Shown here one piece after another: positions 32,244 through 39,624 of a DNA stretch of 45,331 bases. A program made the translations under genes and the position numbers. The first letter of the stretch is position 1. Each line of letters opens with the position of its first letter. Under the pieces are notes generated by a model. It was not told the origin of the DNA. It worked only from the letters and a program-made list of their open reading frames with translations, and ran no database searches. Location: contig JAFXEB010000018.1 in the NCBI GenBank assembly GCA_017521025.1, forward strand, positions 1-45,331, written 5' to 3'. This stretch comes from Clostridia bacterium. Lineage in GTDB: Bacteria > Bacillota > Clostridia > Oscillospirales > CAG-382.

Positions 32244-33125
32244 ATGAAGGTGTTTTCGGTAATTCTCCGCACCCTTTGCGGTATAGTTGCCGCCGCCCTT
32301 ACCTTGGCTTCCGCTTTGCTTTTGCTGGCGGATATCTGCCTGTCACGCAGTGACGAGTACGCAACGGCGGTGCTTACGGAGGACTTTTATGACGCAGTCC
32401 TTGATGCAAGGGAGAGCAGTATTGCCGCTTTGGGCAGTGCCGTGGATATCGACGGTGCTGTGATGGAGCGGTATGCCTCCGAGGAGCTTTGCAAGCGTTT
32501 GGCGACAGATTACGTGCAGGCTTTGTTTTCTGACCTCTTTGAAGGCACGGACAGGGTGGGGCAGGTGCGTTTTTCCTCGCCCGAGCTGCTTGCCTACCTT
32601 AAAGAGGACTTTGCTCCCTACGATTTCAGCGGCAGTGGCTTTGAAAGCTCCGATAAGGCGGCAGAGGCGGCGTATAAGGAGATATGCGGCAGTATCAGCT
32701 CTGCTGTGGCTTTCCTGCCCGACAAGCTCGCATCTTATCTGGACGAGGCGGCACTGCTTATCAGTGCCCTGCGTTTTGCTACAGGCTTTTGGGCAGTTCC
32801 CCTTGCGGTATCGTTTCTGTTTTACGGGCTGATGATATTTGCGGGCAGGCGTGGCGGCTTGAAAAACCGCAGCTTTGGCGGTGCGGCGGCGTTCTGGGCA
32901 AGTGCCGTGCTCTGCTTTGTGCCTGTGCTGATACTGTACCTTGGCAGTAAAGGCGAGCGCCTTGATCTGGATAAAAACACCCTTTACTATTTCCTTGGCG
33001 GCGTGGTGGACGGCATAAGGCGGCTGTGTCTTGTGTTCAGTGCCGTATATTTCGGCATAGCATCACTGCTCCTTGCGGCGGCGGGACTTTGGGCGACCGC
33101 AGGCACTGTCGGGGAGGAGGAATGA
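32244..33125 (+). CDS. Membrane protein of the sortase locus, function unknown
   Basis: 293 residues. One hydrophobic segment near the N-terminus (about 8-28), an extracytoplasmic region of about 150 residues rich in acidic residues, then three to four helices in the C-terminal half (about 178-198, 213-233, 255-285). The ATG at 32244, 8 nt after GGAGG, is chosen over GTG at 32235. It follows the sortase gene almost without a gap and its stop is one base before the radC ATG. It may be an accessory to sorting (inference from position only). Confidence 0.75.
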   Translation: MKVFSVILRTLCGIVAAALTLASALLLLADICLSRSDEYATAVLTEDFYDAVLDARESSIAALGSAVDIDGAVMERYASEELCKRLATDYVQALFSDLFEGTDRVGQVRFSSPELLAYLKEDFAPYDFSGSGFESSDKAAEAAYKEICGSISSAVAFLPDKLASYLDEAALLISALRFATGFWAVPLAVSFLFYGLMIFAGRRGGLKNRSFGGAAAFWASAVLCFVPVLILYLGSKGERLDLDKNTLYYFLGGVVDGIRRLCLVFSAVYFGIASLLLAAAGLWATAGTVGEEE

Positions 33126-33126
33126 T

Positions 33127-33849
33127 ATGGGACTTCACGACGGACACAGAGCAAGGCTTAAGGATAGGTATCTTAAGGAGGGCGGCAAGCATTTCGCCGC
33201 TCATAACCTGCTTGAGATGCTCTTGTTTTACGGCATCCCCCGTAAGGACACCAACGAGATAGCTCATAAGCTCATCCACCGCTTTGGCGACGTGGGCAGG
33301 GTACTTTCCGCCCCTGTGGAGGAGCTTTGCAAGATATCGGGCGTCAGCGAGAACGTGGCTATACTCCTGCGCCTGACGGGTGAGCTGGGCACCCGCTTCT
33401 GCGCTGACGAGATGTGCGACCTGCTTCGCTTTTACAGCTATGACGATATAGGAAAATACCTTGTGTCTCAGCTAAAGGGCGCAAAGAACGAGGTAGTGCT
33501 TGCCCTTTACGTTGACCCGCTGGGCAGGCTTATCACCCAAAGCTTGCTGTGCGAGGGCGGCGTAAATTCCGTCAACCTTGATACCAGAGAGATCGTGTCG
33601 ACTGCTCTGGGAGTTAAGGCGTCTGCCGTGGTGCTTGCTCATAATCATCCCGATGGGCTTACCGTGCCCTCACCCGAGGATATCGACACCACCCGTACCC
33701 TCTGCCGTCTGCTTGAGGCAAGCGGGCTTGAGCTGGTGGAGCACTATATCGTGGCAGGCAAAAACTACGGCAGGATAATGGAGGGCTGGGGCAGCACCGA
33801 GGGCGGTGGACTCAGACAGCACTTTTCTCTGCGGAGAGAAGCACAGTAA
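33127..33849 (+). CDS. RadC family JAB/MPN-domain protein
   Basis: 240 residues. An N-terminal helix-hairpin-helix region (about 1-90) is followed by a JAMM-type domain with AHNHPDGLTVPSPEDID, the zinc-binding H-x-H...D pattern, and LVEHYIVAG near the end, where many members have D-H. Although named for DNA repair, RadC has no proven enzymatic function. The ATG at 33127 follows GAGGAGG and the frame overlaps upstream, so the earlier start is rejected. It ends the sortase-locus transcript. Confidence 0.93.
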   Translation: MGLHDGHRARLKDRYLKEGGKHFAAHNLLEMLLFYGIPRKDTNEIAHKLIHRFGDVGRVLSAPVEELCKISGVSENVAILLRLTGELGTRFCADEMCDLLRFYSYDDIGKYLVSQLKGAKNEVVLALYVDPLGRLITQSLLCEGGVNSVNLDTREIVSTALGVKASAVVLAHNHPDGLTVPSPEDIDTTRTLCRLLEASGLELVEHYIVAGKNYGRIMEGWGSTEGGGLRQHFSLRREAQ

Positions 33850-33890
33850 AGTCTCCTTGGCAGGCTTTGCAAAAAAACAAGAAGAAACAA

Positions 33891-33925
33891 AAACAGCGTG
33901 AGTCAACCAAAGACTCACGCTGTTT
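33891..33925. terminator. Bidirectional terminator between radC and spoIVB
   Basis: AAACAGCGTGAGTC (33891-33904) and GACTCACGCTGTTT (33912-33925) form a 14-bp perfect stem with a 7-nt loop. The minus-strand tail (TTGTTTCTTC) is T-rich, so it fits spoIVB best, but it also stops radC transcription. Confidence 0.88.
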
Positions 33926-33927
33926 GC

Positions 33928-34950
33928 TTATCTCGCTGCGTTCAGCATATTCTTTATGAATATTCCGTAGCCACGGGTAGGGTCGCCCACCAGCACGTGG
34001 GTTACGGCACCTACGATTTTGCCGTTCTGAATTATGGGCGAGCCGCTCATGCCCTGCACTATGCCGCCCGTCTTTTCAAGCAGAGCCTTATCTGTTACAC
34101 GGATAAGCATATTCCGTGTATCCCCGTCCTTAGGCGACACCTCTTCTATCTCTATGCTGTAGCGTCTTGTCTCTCCGTCCACGGTGGAGCATATCTGCGC
34201 CTGCCCCTTTTTAACGCTGTGGGCATCGCCTATGGGCATAAGCTCAGCACCCTTGGGCACACCTGCCGTCAGGGTGCCGAAAAGCCCCTTTTCCGTGTTG
34301 GCTGTTACGGTACCTCGCTTTACGTTGTCAAGCTCACCCTTAAGCTCGCCGGGTGAGCCTGCGGCACCCTTCCGTGCACCCTTTATGTCCACGTCTACCA
34401 CTGCGCCGTTGCCGAGGGGCATAAGCGTGCCGGTGTCGCCGTCACATATCCCGTGACCCAAGGCACCAAAGCTGCCGTCAGCCTTAATATAGGTGACGGT
34501 GCCAATGCCTGCCGTAGAGTCACGCACCCACATACCGCCCTTGTAGCCGTTGTCCTCTGCGGACAGGGCGGGGTATACCGTTACCTGAAGGCTCTTGTCT
34601 CCACGCATAAGCTCAAGGCTTACCCCGTTTCCCTCCGATTCGCCGATAATTCGGCTGAGGGTTTGGGCGCTGTCGATATCGCTTCCGTTTGCCTTCAGCA
34701 ATATATCACCCTTTTCAACGCCTGCCTCCTTTGCAGGGCAGACCGACACCTCGTAGCCCTCAACTCTGCAAAGCCCTACCACCAGCACGCCCTTGGTGAA
34801 ATATTTTACGCCAAAAGCCATTCCGCCCAGATATAAGCTCTCCTCCTTTTGCCTTGCCTCCGTTGCCGACACGGTGCCGCCCAGAGACAGCACCGCCGCA
34901 AGCAGTGCGCACAGCATAAGAAAGGCTGTTCTTCTCCATCCTTTGCGCAT
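33928..34950 (-). CDS. SpoIVB peptidase (stage IV sporulation)
   Basis: 340 residues. Secreted serine peptidase made in the forespore that triggers SpoIVFA cleavage and hence pro-sigma-K processing. Signal/anchor at about 8-30, a PDZ domain at about 65-130 (AKEAGVEKGDILLKANGSDI) and the S55 peptidase domain with His166 in GALGHGI and Ser302 in QGMSGSPIIQNGKIVGAVTHV. VRDSTAGIGTVTYI is the family hallmark. It is shorter than the Bacillus protein (about 425). It is monocistronic, with a candidate sigma-F/G promoter upstream. Confidence 0.96.
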   Translation of the reverse strand: MRKGWRRTAFLMLCALLAAVLSLGGTVSATEARQKEESLYLGGMAFGVKYFTKGVLVVGLCRVEGYEVSVCPAKEAGVEKGDILLKANGSDIDSAQTLSRIIGESEGNGVSLELMRGDKSLQVTVYPALSAEDNGYKGGMWVRDSTAGIGTVTYIKADGSFGALGHGICDGDTGTLMPLGNGAVVDVDIKGARKGAAGSPGELKGELDNVKRGTVTANTEKGLFGTLTAGVPKGAELMPIGDAHSVKKGQAQICSTVDGETRRYSIEIEEVSPKDGDTRNMLIRVTDKALLEKTGGIVQGMSGSPIIQNGKIVGAVTHVLVGDPTRGYGIFIKNMLNAAR

Positions 34951-34993
34951 ATTTTAAAGTTACCCGCTTTCCTCGTATTTTTTCGTGTGACTA

Positions 34994-35024
34994 TAATTTG
35001 TGCTTTGGCGTCACAAAATATTCA
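34994..35024 (-). promoter_or_regulatory. Candidate sigma-G/sigma-F promoter of spoIVB
   Basis: On the minus strand TGAATA (35024-35019), an 18-bp spacer and CAAATTA (35000-34994), compared with sigma-G consensus TGAATA/CATACTA. Five of seven -10 positions agree. Forespore control is established for spoIVB in Bacillus subtilis. Confidence 0.45.
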
Positions 35025-35032
35025 GGCAATTA

Positions 35033-35062
35033 TTGATGGCGCTTTCTTTTTTGTGATATAAT
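35033..35062 (+). promoter_or_regulatory. Promoter of the two-component operon
   Basis: TTGATG (35033-35038), an 18-bp spacer and TATAAT (35057-35062), giving a leader of about 75 nt containing AAAAAAGCTTTTTT. Confidence 0.65.
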
Positions 35063-35143
35063 GAAAAAAAGCTTTTTTGTATCAATAAAGCTTTATGCTC
35101 AGTTAATCTAACAATGGTATCCTTTGCGTAAGGAGGGGATAGT

Positions 35144-35818
35144 ATGATAACCGTTCTTGTTGTTGACGACGATAAAAATACACGGCTTTTGTTCAAGGCC
35201 GTGCTTGAGAGCGAGCGTTACACAGTGCTTACCGCCGAAAACGGCAGTCAGGCGCTGGAGGTAATGGACGGCGCCCACGTGGATCTGGTGGTGCTTGACG
35301 TAATGATGCCCGAGATGGACGGCTATGAGTTCACGAGGCTGCTTCGCACCGAGGACAACAACCTGCCTATACTTATGGTGTCTGCAAAGCAGCTTCCTGC
35401 CGATAAGCGTATGGGCTTTACGCTGGGCGTGGATGACTATATGACCAAGCCTATTGACGAGATGGAGATGCTGTTACGCATAAAGGCGTTGCTCCGCCGT
35501 GCACGCATAGCCAACGAGCGCAAGATCGTTATAGGCGAGGTGGTGCTGGATTACGATTGCTTCAGCGTAAGCAAGGGTGATAGGGTAGAGGAGCTGCCCC
35601 AAAAGGAGTTTTTACTGCTGTACAAGCTGCTTTCCTACCCCGGCAAAATATTCACACGCATACAGCTTATGGACGAGATATGGGGTGCCGACAGCGAAAC
35701 AGGCTGGGAGACTGTGACCGTCCATATTGGCAGGCTGAGAAAGCGCTTTGAGGGCTGGGAGGAGTTTGAGATACTCTCCGTCCGTGGTCTTGGCTATAAG
35801 GCGGTGAAAAAGATATGA
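35144..35818 (+). CDS. OmpR/PhoB-family response regulator
   Basis: 224 residues. Receiver domain at about 1-118 with acidic pocket DDD (8-10), phosphoacceptor Asp52 in VVLDVMMPEMDG, and KPID. DNA-binding winged helix at about 130-222 with EFLLLYKLLSYPGKIFTRIQLMDEIWG and VTVHIGRLRKRFE...GLGYKAVKK. AAGGAGGGG precedes the ATG. It overlaps the kinase gene by 4 bp (ATGA). It is next to spoIVB, where many Firmicutes have spo0A, but its output domain is not that of Spo0A. Target genes are unknown. Confidence 0.95.
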   Translation: MITVLVVDDDKNTRLLFKAVLESERYTVLTAENGSQALEVMDGAHVDLVVLDVMMPEMDGYEFTRLLRTEDNNLPILMVSAKQLPADKRMGFTLGVDDYMTKPIDEMEMLLRIKALLRRARIANERKIVIGEVVLDYDCFSVSKGDRVEELPQKEFLLLYKLLSYPGKIFTRIQLMDEIWGADSETGWETVTVHIGRLRKRFEGWEEFEILSVRGLGYKAVKKI

Positions 35819-36882
35819 GCAGGAAAAGGCGTATAGAGGAGCGCAAAAACCGAATGTCGCTGACGGTGCTGTTTTCCGCTGTTGCGTTTCTTGTAATGTT
35901 CCTGTCCCTGAGCATAACTACGGCGGCGGTGTTTTTGCTTTATAAGATCGACCTGCTGCCGGAGACGGGCACCTCCTCCGGTGCTCTGTGGCTGCTTTCC
36001 TTTATGGCTATGGCAAGCCTTATCATCGGCACGGTTGCGGCGGTGCTGATAATGAAATTCCCCCTCAAGCCCCTTAACAGACTGATAAACAATATGAACC
36101 GACTTGCCGCAGGGGATTTCAAGACCCGTTTGCGCTTTGGTAAACGGCTTTCCTCTCTGCCCGCCTTCAACGAGCTTGAAAATAGCTTTAACAAGCTGGC
36201 GGCAGAGCTTGACAGCACCGAAATGCTGAGAAGTGATTTTATAAACAACTTCTCCCATGAGTTCAAGACCCCCATAGTTTCAATAGCAGGCTTTGCTAAA
36301 GTGCTCAAAAGGGGTAATCTCACCGACGAGCAGAGGGCGGAATACATCGGCATTATAGAGGAGGAGTCAATGCGGCTCAGCTATATGGCGACCAACGTTC
36401 TCAATCTGACCAAGATCGAGAACCAGACCATACTTACAGGCAAAAGCCGCTTTAATCTGTCTGAGCAGATACGCTCTGCGGTGTTGCTTCTTGAAAACGA
36501 GTGGAGCCGCAAGGGGATAGAGATAGAGCCCGACTTTGAGGAGTATGAGATAGAGGCAAACGAGGAGCTCTTAAAGCAGGTGTGGATAAACCTTGTGGAT
36601 AACGCCGTAAAGTTTTCGCCCGAGGGCGGCAGGGTGGATATCGGCATCGTAAAGGACGGAGAGAGGCTTGTCGTAAGCATTACTAACGAGGGCGTGATAC
36701 AGGAAGAGCATATAGACAAGCTGTTTCGCAAGTTCTATCAGGCTGACCGTTCCCATTCCACCAAGGGCAACGGCATAGGGCTTGCCATAGTAAAGCACGT
36801 GGTAGAGCTTCACGGCGGCACCGTTGCCGTTAAAAGCGCTGATGACAGGGTCACCTTCTGCGTTGCGCTCAAGACTGCGTGA
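35815..36882 (+). CDS. Membrane sensor histidine kinase
   Basis: 355 residues. Two transmembrane helices (about 20-45 and 60-82) with only a short loop of about 15-20 residues between them, so it may sense membrane or intramembrane signals. Then HAMP (about 83-135), HisKA with phospho-acceptor His148 in SHEFKTPIVSIAGFAK, and HATPase_c with N box NLVDNAVKFSP, G1 around GRVDIGIV, and GNGIGLAIVKHVVELHGG. Its partner is the response regulator encoded just upstream. The external loop is much smaller than in most HAMP kinases. Confidence 0.94.
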   Translation: MSRKRRIEERKNRMSLTVLFSAVAFLVMFLSLSITTAAVFLLYKIDLLPETGTSSGALWLLSFMAMASLIIGTVAAVLIMKFPLKPLNRLINNMNRLAAGDFKTRLRFGKRLSSLPAFNELENSFNKLAAELDSTEMLRSDFINNFSHEFKTPIVSIAGFAKVLKRGNLTDEQRAEYIGIIEEESMRLSYMATNVLNLTKIENQTILTGKSRFNLSEQIRSAVLLLENEWSRKGIEIEPDFEEYEIEANEELLKQVWINLVDNAVKFSPEGGRVDIGIVKDGERLVVSITNEGVIQEEHIDKLFRKFYQADRSHSTKGNGIGLAIVKHVVELHGGTVAVKSADDRVTFCVALKTA

Positions 36883-36903
36883 CGGTATACTTCGGATAAA
36901 AAC

Positions 36904-36946
36904 AGGGACTGCCCCAAATGCCGAGCATTCGGAGGGCAGCCCTTTA
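36904..36946 (+). terminator. Terminator after the histidine kinase (repeat unit A)
   Basis: AGGGACTGCCC (36904-36914) and GGGCAGCCCT (36934-36943) pair around an inner AATGC-CGA-GCATT stem, then TTTATC. The bipartite hairpin is the first block of the repeat cassette; the same structure at 37257-37296 is unit B. Confidence 0.75.
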
Positions 36947-37025
36947 TCTATGCTTGGAGGAAACACGTCGAAAACTGCCTCCTCGAGCCTTTACCAAAAA
37001 CATAGCTTTAAGAAGAAACGCCACT

Positions 37026-37197
37026 AAGCCTTCTCCTTAGAGGAGAAGGTGGCGCCGTAAGGCGACGGATGAGGTGTAGGCTGCGCAAGCAGCCGTTGTT
37101 TACGCTCACAGCCTTGGGAACAAAACGCCGTCCCGAGGACAGCTACACCTCATCCACCGACTCCGTCGGTCCCCCTTCTCCTCTGAGGAGAAGGCTT
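37026..37197. repeat. Modular hairpin repeat element, copy 3
   Basis: 172 bp from AAGCCTTCTCCTTAGAGGAG to GAGGAGAAGGCTT. Left arm: CTTCTCC/GGAGAAG, GGCGCC-GTAA-GGCG, the invariant GGATGAGGTGTAG and GCTGC-GCAA-GCAGC. Right arm: CCGTCC-CGA-GGACGG, CTACACCTCATCC, ACCGAC-TCC-GTCGGT, CTTCTCCTC/GAGGAGAAG. The two arms use different stems around identical linkers. Confidence 0.85.
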
Positions 37198-37378
37198 TTT
37201 GCCTTTGCCGTAAGTCAAAGAAAAAGAGCTTGGGGGGCGCATAAACACAACAAAACAGGGACTGCCCCAAATGCCGAGCATTCGGAGGGCAGTCCTTTAT
37301 CTATGTTTGGAGGAAACACGTCGAAAACTGCCTCCTCGAGCCTTTACCAAAAACATAGCTTTAAGAAGAAACACCACT

Positions 37379-37640
37379 AAGCCTTCTCCTCTGAGGAGAA
37401 GGTGGCGCCGTAAGGCGACGGATGAGGTGTAGGCTGCGGAAGCAGCCGTTATCTCCGCTCACCGTTTAAAATCAGCACTACTTGTATGGCTTTCGCTACC
37501 CGTCCTGCACCTTGCCGTGATGTCTCTGCTCTGTATGAAAGCTTATGCTTTTCGCCTTGGGAACAAAACGCCGTCCCGAGGACGGCTACACCTCATCCAC
37601 CGACTCCGTCGGTCCCCCTTCTCCTCAGAGGAGAAGGCTT
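37379..37640. repeat. Modular hairpin repeat element, copy 4
   Basis: 262 bp in repeat unit B, same arms as the 37026 copy (GGCGCCGTAAGGCG and ACCGAC-TCC-GTCGGT) but with about 90 bp more inside, including CAGCACTACTTGTATGGC, probably an insertion. The stems are intact. Confidence 0.85.
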
Positions 37641-37698
37641 TTTGCCTTTGCCGTAAGTCAAAGAAAAAGAGCTTGGGGGCGCATAAACACAACAAAAC

Positions 37699-37739
37699 AG
37701 GGACTGCCCCAAATGCTGAGCATTCGGAGGGCAGTCCCT
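37699..37739 (-). terminator. Terminator of the DUF4349 operon (repeat unit C)
   Basis: On the minus strand AGGGACTGCCC (37739-37729) and GGGCAGTCCCT (37709-37699) form an 11-bp perfect stem around AATGCTCAGCATT, followed by GTTTTGTTGTGTTT. It is the third copy of the hairpin and ends the minus-strand operon. Confidence 0.8.
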
Positions 37740-37754
37740 TCGTACTTTTGTGGT

Positions 37755-38654
37755 TTATTTAGACTTTTTTCTTCTTCTGACAAGCCAGATGATAAGCAGT
37801 ACAATGCCCGCTATGCCGCCCAGTATGAGCAGTACGGGGAAGGCACCTGCGATAAACACGAGGAAGCCCTGACCGAATATGCCCAGCGCCCTCCAGCTAT
37901 CGGAAAATGCTTTGCCGATGCGCTCGCCGAGGGTGGGGTCCTCCTCCTCTACAACGGTGTACTCTATCACCTCGGTAAGCTCAAGGCTCACGGTGGAGTA
38001 GCTGACCTTGCTGTCATACACGTTAAGCTGAGACTGATAAGACTCAATATCTGCAATAACGTCATAGAGGCTGTCCTGTATCTGCATTATCTCGTCCAGC
38101 TTTTCTGCCTTTTCAAGCATAGCCTCAAGGGCGGTCTTCTTAGCCTTCAGGGTGTCAAGACGGGACTTGATATCGTAATAATCCAGAGTTACGTCCTTAG
38201 TGGACTCGGAAAAGCTCGTCACGTTCAAAAGCCCCTCTGCCGTGTCCAGAAACTCGTCAAGCCTTTCTGCGGGTATGCGCATCACAAAGCGCCCCTGCCT
38301 TGCACTGCGTCTGCCGCCGGAAAGGGTCTCGCCCCCGTAGGTGTTGGAGCTCTCAACGTAGCCGCCCACAGCGCTGAGCTTTGCCTTAAGGGACTCAACT
38401 GCGCTGTCAAAATCCCTTGTCTCGCCGTAAAGACTCACGTTGCGTATTATCTTGGCTGTAGTGTTTACCTCGCCTATCTTGTCGCCGCCGCCGAGGGAAC
38501 CGTCCACAACCACATTTTCGTCAGTGAACTCCATATCCTCTGCGGCGTTGCCCTTGTAGTCTGTAGCCTCACCGCCGCAGGCGGCAAGAGAAAAGACAAG
38601 CAAAAGCACCGTAATGCCAAGGCAAAGCAGACGTAAAAAGCGTTTGCTGTTCAT
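37755..38654 (-). CDS. DUF4349 lipoprotein
   Basis: 299 residues. Type II signal peptide with lipobox LAAC (Cys26), a DUF4349 region at about 62-262 (IIRNVSLYGETRDFDSAVESLKAKLSAVGGYVESSN, RFVMRIPAERLDEFLDTAEGLLNV, SESTKDVTLDYYDIKSRLDTLKAKKTALEAMLEKA) that includes a coiled coil at about 165-215, and a C-terminal helix (VLLILGGIAGIVLLIIWLV) with RRRKKSK. Both a lipid and a helix anchor are present. The function of DUF4349 is unknown. It is last in a five-gene minus-strand operon and lies 14 bp after the E2-like gene. Confidence 0.9.
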   Translation of the reverse strand: MNSKRFLRLLCLGITVLLLVFSLAACGGEATDYKGNAAEDMEFTDENVVVDGSLGGGDKIGEVNTTAKIIRNVSLYGETRDFDSAVESLKAKLSAVGGYVESSNTYGGETLSGGRRSARQGRFVMRIPAERLDEFLDTAEGLLNVTSFSESTKDVTLDYYDIKSRLDTLKAKKTALEAMLEKAEKLDEIMQIQDSLYDVIADIESYQSQLNVYDSKVSYSTVSLELTEVIEYTVVEEEDPTLGERIGKAFSDSWRALGIFGQGFLVFIAGAFPVLLILGGIAGIVLLIIWLVRRRKKSK

Positions 38655-38668
38655 AAAATGCTCCTTTC

Positions 38669-39592
38669 TCAGTCAATATCCTCTACCACGTGCTCGGGCG
38701 GCAGGTCAAGCAGCTTGGGGTTTTGCAGGTAAAAGCGCAGCAGCTTCAGCGCCGAGGCGTAGTAGTGGCCGTCACAGATGCGTTCATCCGTGGTTATCTT
38801 ATAGTCTATATAGGTGCGCTGCTCCACTCTGCCGTCATCGGCAATGCGGTTCTCCTTATACTTTGCACCGTAGGACATAAACATCGGCACGTTGCCGAAA
38901 TCGTACAGATGGTGGTATATGGGCGGTATGCCCAAAGAGCCCATAGAGGTTATAAACATAGAGCCGTGGAAGGGGCTGAGCTTTAGCAGTGATTTTGGAA
39001 GCAGTCCGAAATAATCCATGGTTTTGAGGAACCATACGGTAAACTTAAGAAACAGACCGGGGATATAGTTAAGCGCCTTTGCCGCTGAGTCGAAGGAGCT
39101 TTCCTCCTCCTTGTCTCTGTTCTCAGTTATCACACGGTTAAGCTCCTCGTATATCTGCGTGGCAGTCCAATCAGGCTCGGGAGTTATCTCCACTATAGTC
39201 TCCGTGGCGTTAAGGGTCAGCTCCTTCTTTATGGTCAGCATTATCTCGATGTTGTTCCGTGCAAATATCTTCTGCCTGCTGATAAAGCGGTTTATACCCG
39301 GACGTTGGGACACTACCCTCACATAGGCGGCGATAAAAACGTGCAGTGCGCCAAAGCCCTTAAGCCCCTCGGCACGCTTCTGCCTTATGTATTCGTCAAG
39401 CTTTGCCGTGTCCGTCCTGTCCTCGATAAAGTTGGTGGAGCTGTCTCTGTCGGGCATTATATAGGGCGCAACGTAGTTCATAGGGTCAAGGGTGCGCACC
39501 TTTCTGCCGTCCTTGCGGTCACCAAAACGGCGGCGCCTTTTCTTGCTCTTTGCCTTCTCTTCGGTGGCTGCTGCGTTGCTTTCCTTAGCCAT
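38669..39592 (-). CDS. E2 acyltransferase-like protein lacking the catalytic His
   Basis: 307 residues. Basic N-terminus (KSKKRRRRFGDRK), then a domain like the catalytic domain of 2-oxo acid dehydrogenase E2 and chloramphenicol acetyltransferase: GALHVFIAAYVRVVSQRPGINRF, GSMFITSMGSLGIPPIYHHLYDFGNVPMFM and TTDERICDGHYYASALKLL. The family active site HRxxDG reads ERICDG, with Glu270 in place of His. Lipoyl and E1/E3-binding domains are absent, and no oxoacid dehydrogenase gene is near. A strong GGAGGTGAT precedes the ATG. Non-catalytic or a different chemistry; the role is unknown. Confidence 0.78.
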   Translation of the reverse strand: MAKESNAAATEEKAKSKKRRRRFGDRKDGRKVRTLDPMNYVAPYIMPDRDSSTNFIEDRTDTAKLDEYIRQKRAEGLKGFGALHVFIAAYVRVVSQRPGINRFISRQKIFARNNIEIMLTIKKELTLNATETIVEITPEPDWTATQIYEELNRVITENRDKEEESSFDSAAKALNYIPGLFLKFTVWFLKTMDYFGLLPKSLLKLSPFHGSMFITSMGSLGIPPIYHHLYDFGNVPMFMSYGAKYKENRIADDGRVEQRTYIDYKITTDERICDGHYYASALKLLRFYLQNPKLLDLPPEHVVEDID

Positions 39593-39624
39593 GGCGTATC
39601 ACCTCCGTAAAATGTAGGGCGGCT

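Larger units (their letters stand above)
36897..37740. repeat. Tandem terminator-plus-hairpin repeat cassettes
   Basis: Gene-free region made of repeat units. Unit A (about 36898-37251) and unit B (about 37252-37692) share almost every block: a hairpin starting AGGGACTGCCC, the GGAGGAAACACGTCG...GCCTCCTCGAG stretch, a modular hairpin element, and a tail ending CGCATAAACACAAC. Unit B carries about 90 extra bp inside the element. Unit C (37694-37740) is only the first hairpin. The short frames within are not genes. An inverted unit-A-like copy lies at 45105-45331. Confidence 0.9.

Noticed and set aside
35144..35818. Spo0A
   Set aside because: It lies near spoIVB but the C-terminal half is an OmpR-type winged helix, not the Spo0A DNA-binding domain.
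36897..37740. CRISPR array
   Set aside because: Repeats are 170 bp or longer, spaced by hundreds of bases, with conserved and not unique spacers; no cas gene.
36824..37762. Several 60-100 codon frames among the repeats
   Set aside because: They run through terminator hairpins and repeat arms and repeat each other because the DNA repeats; no ribosome sites.
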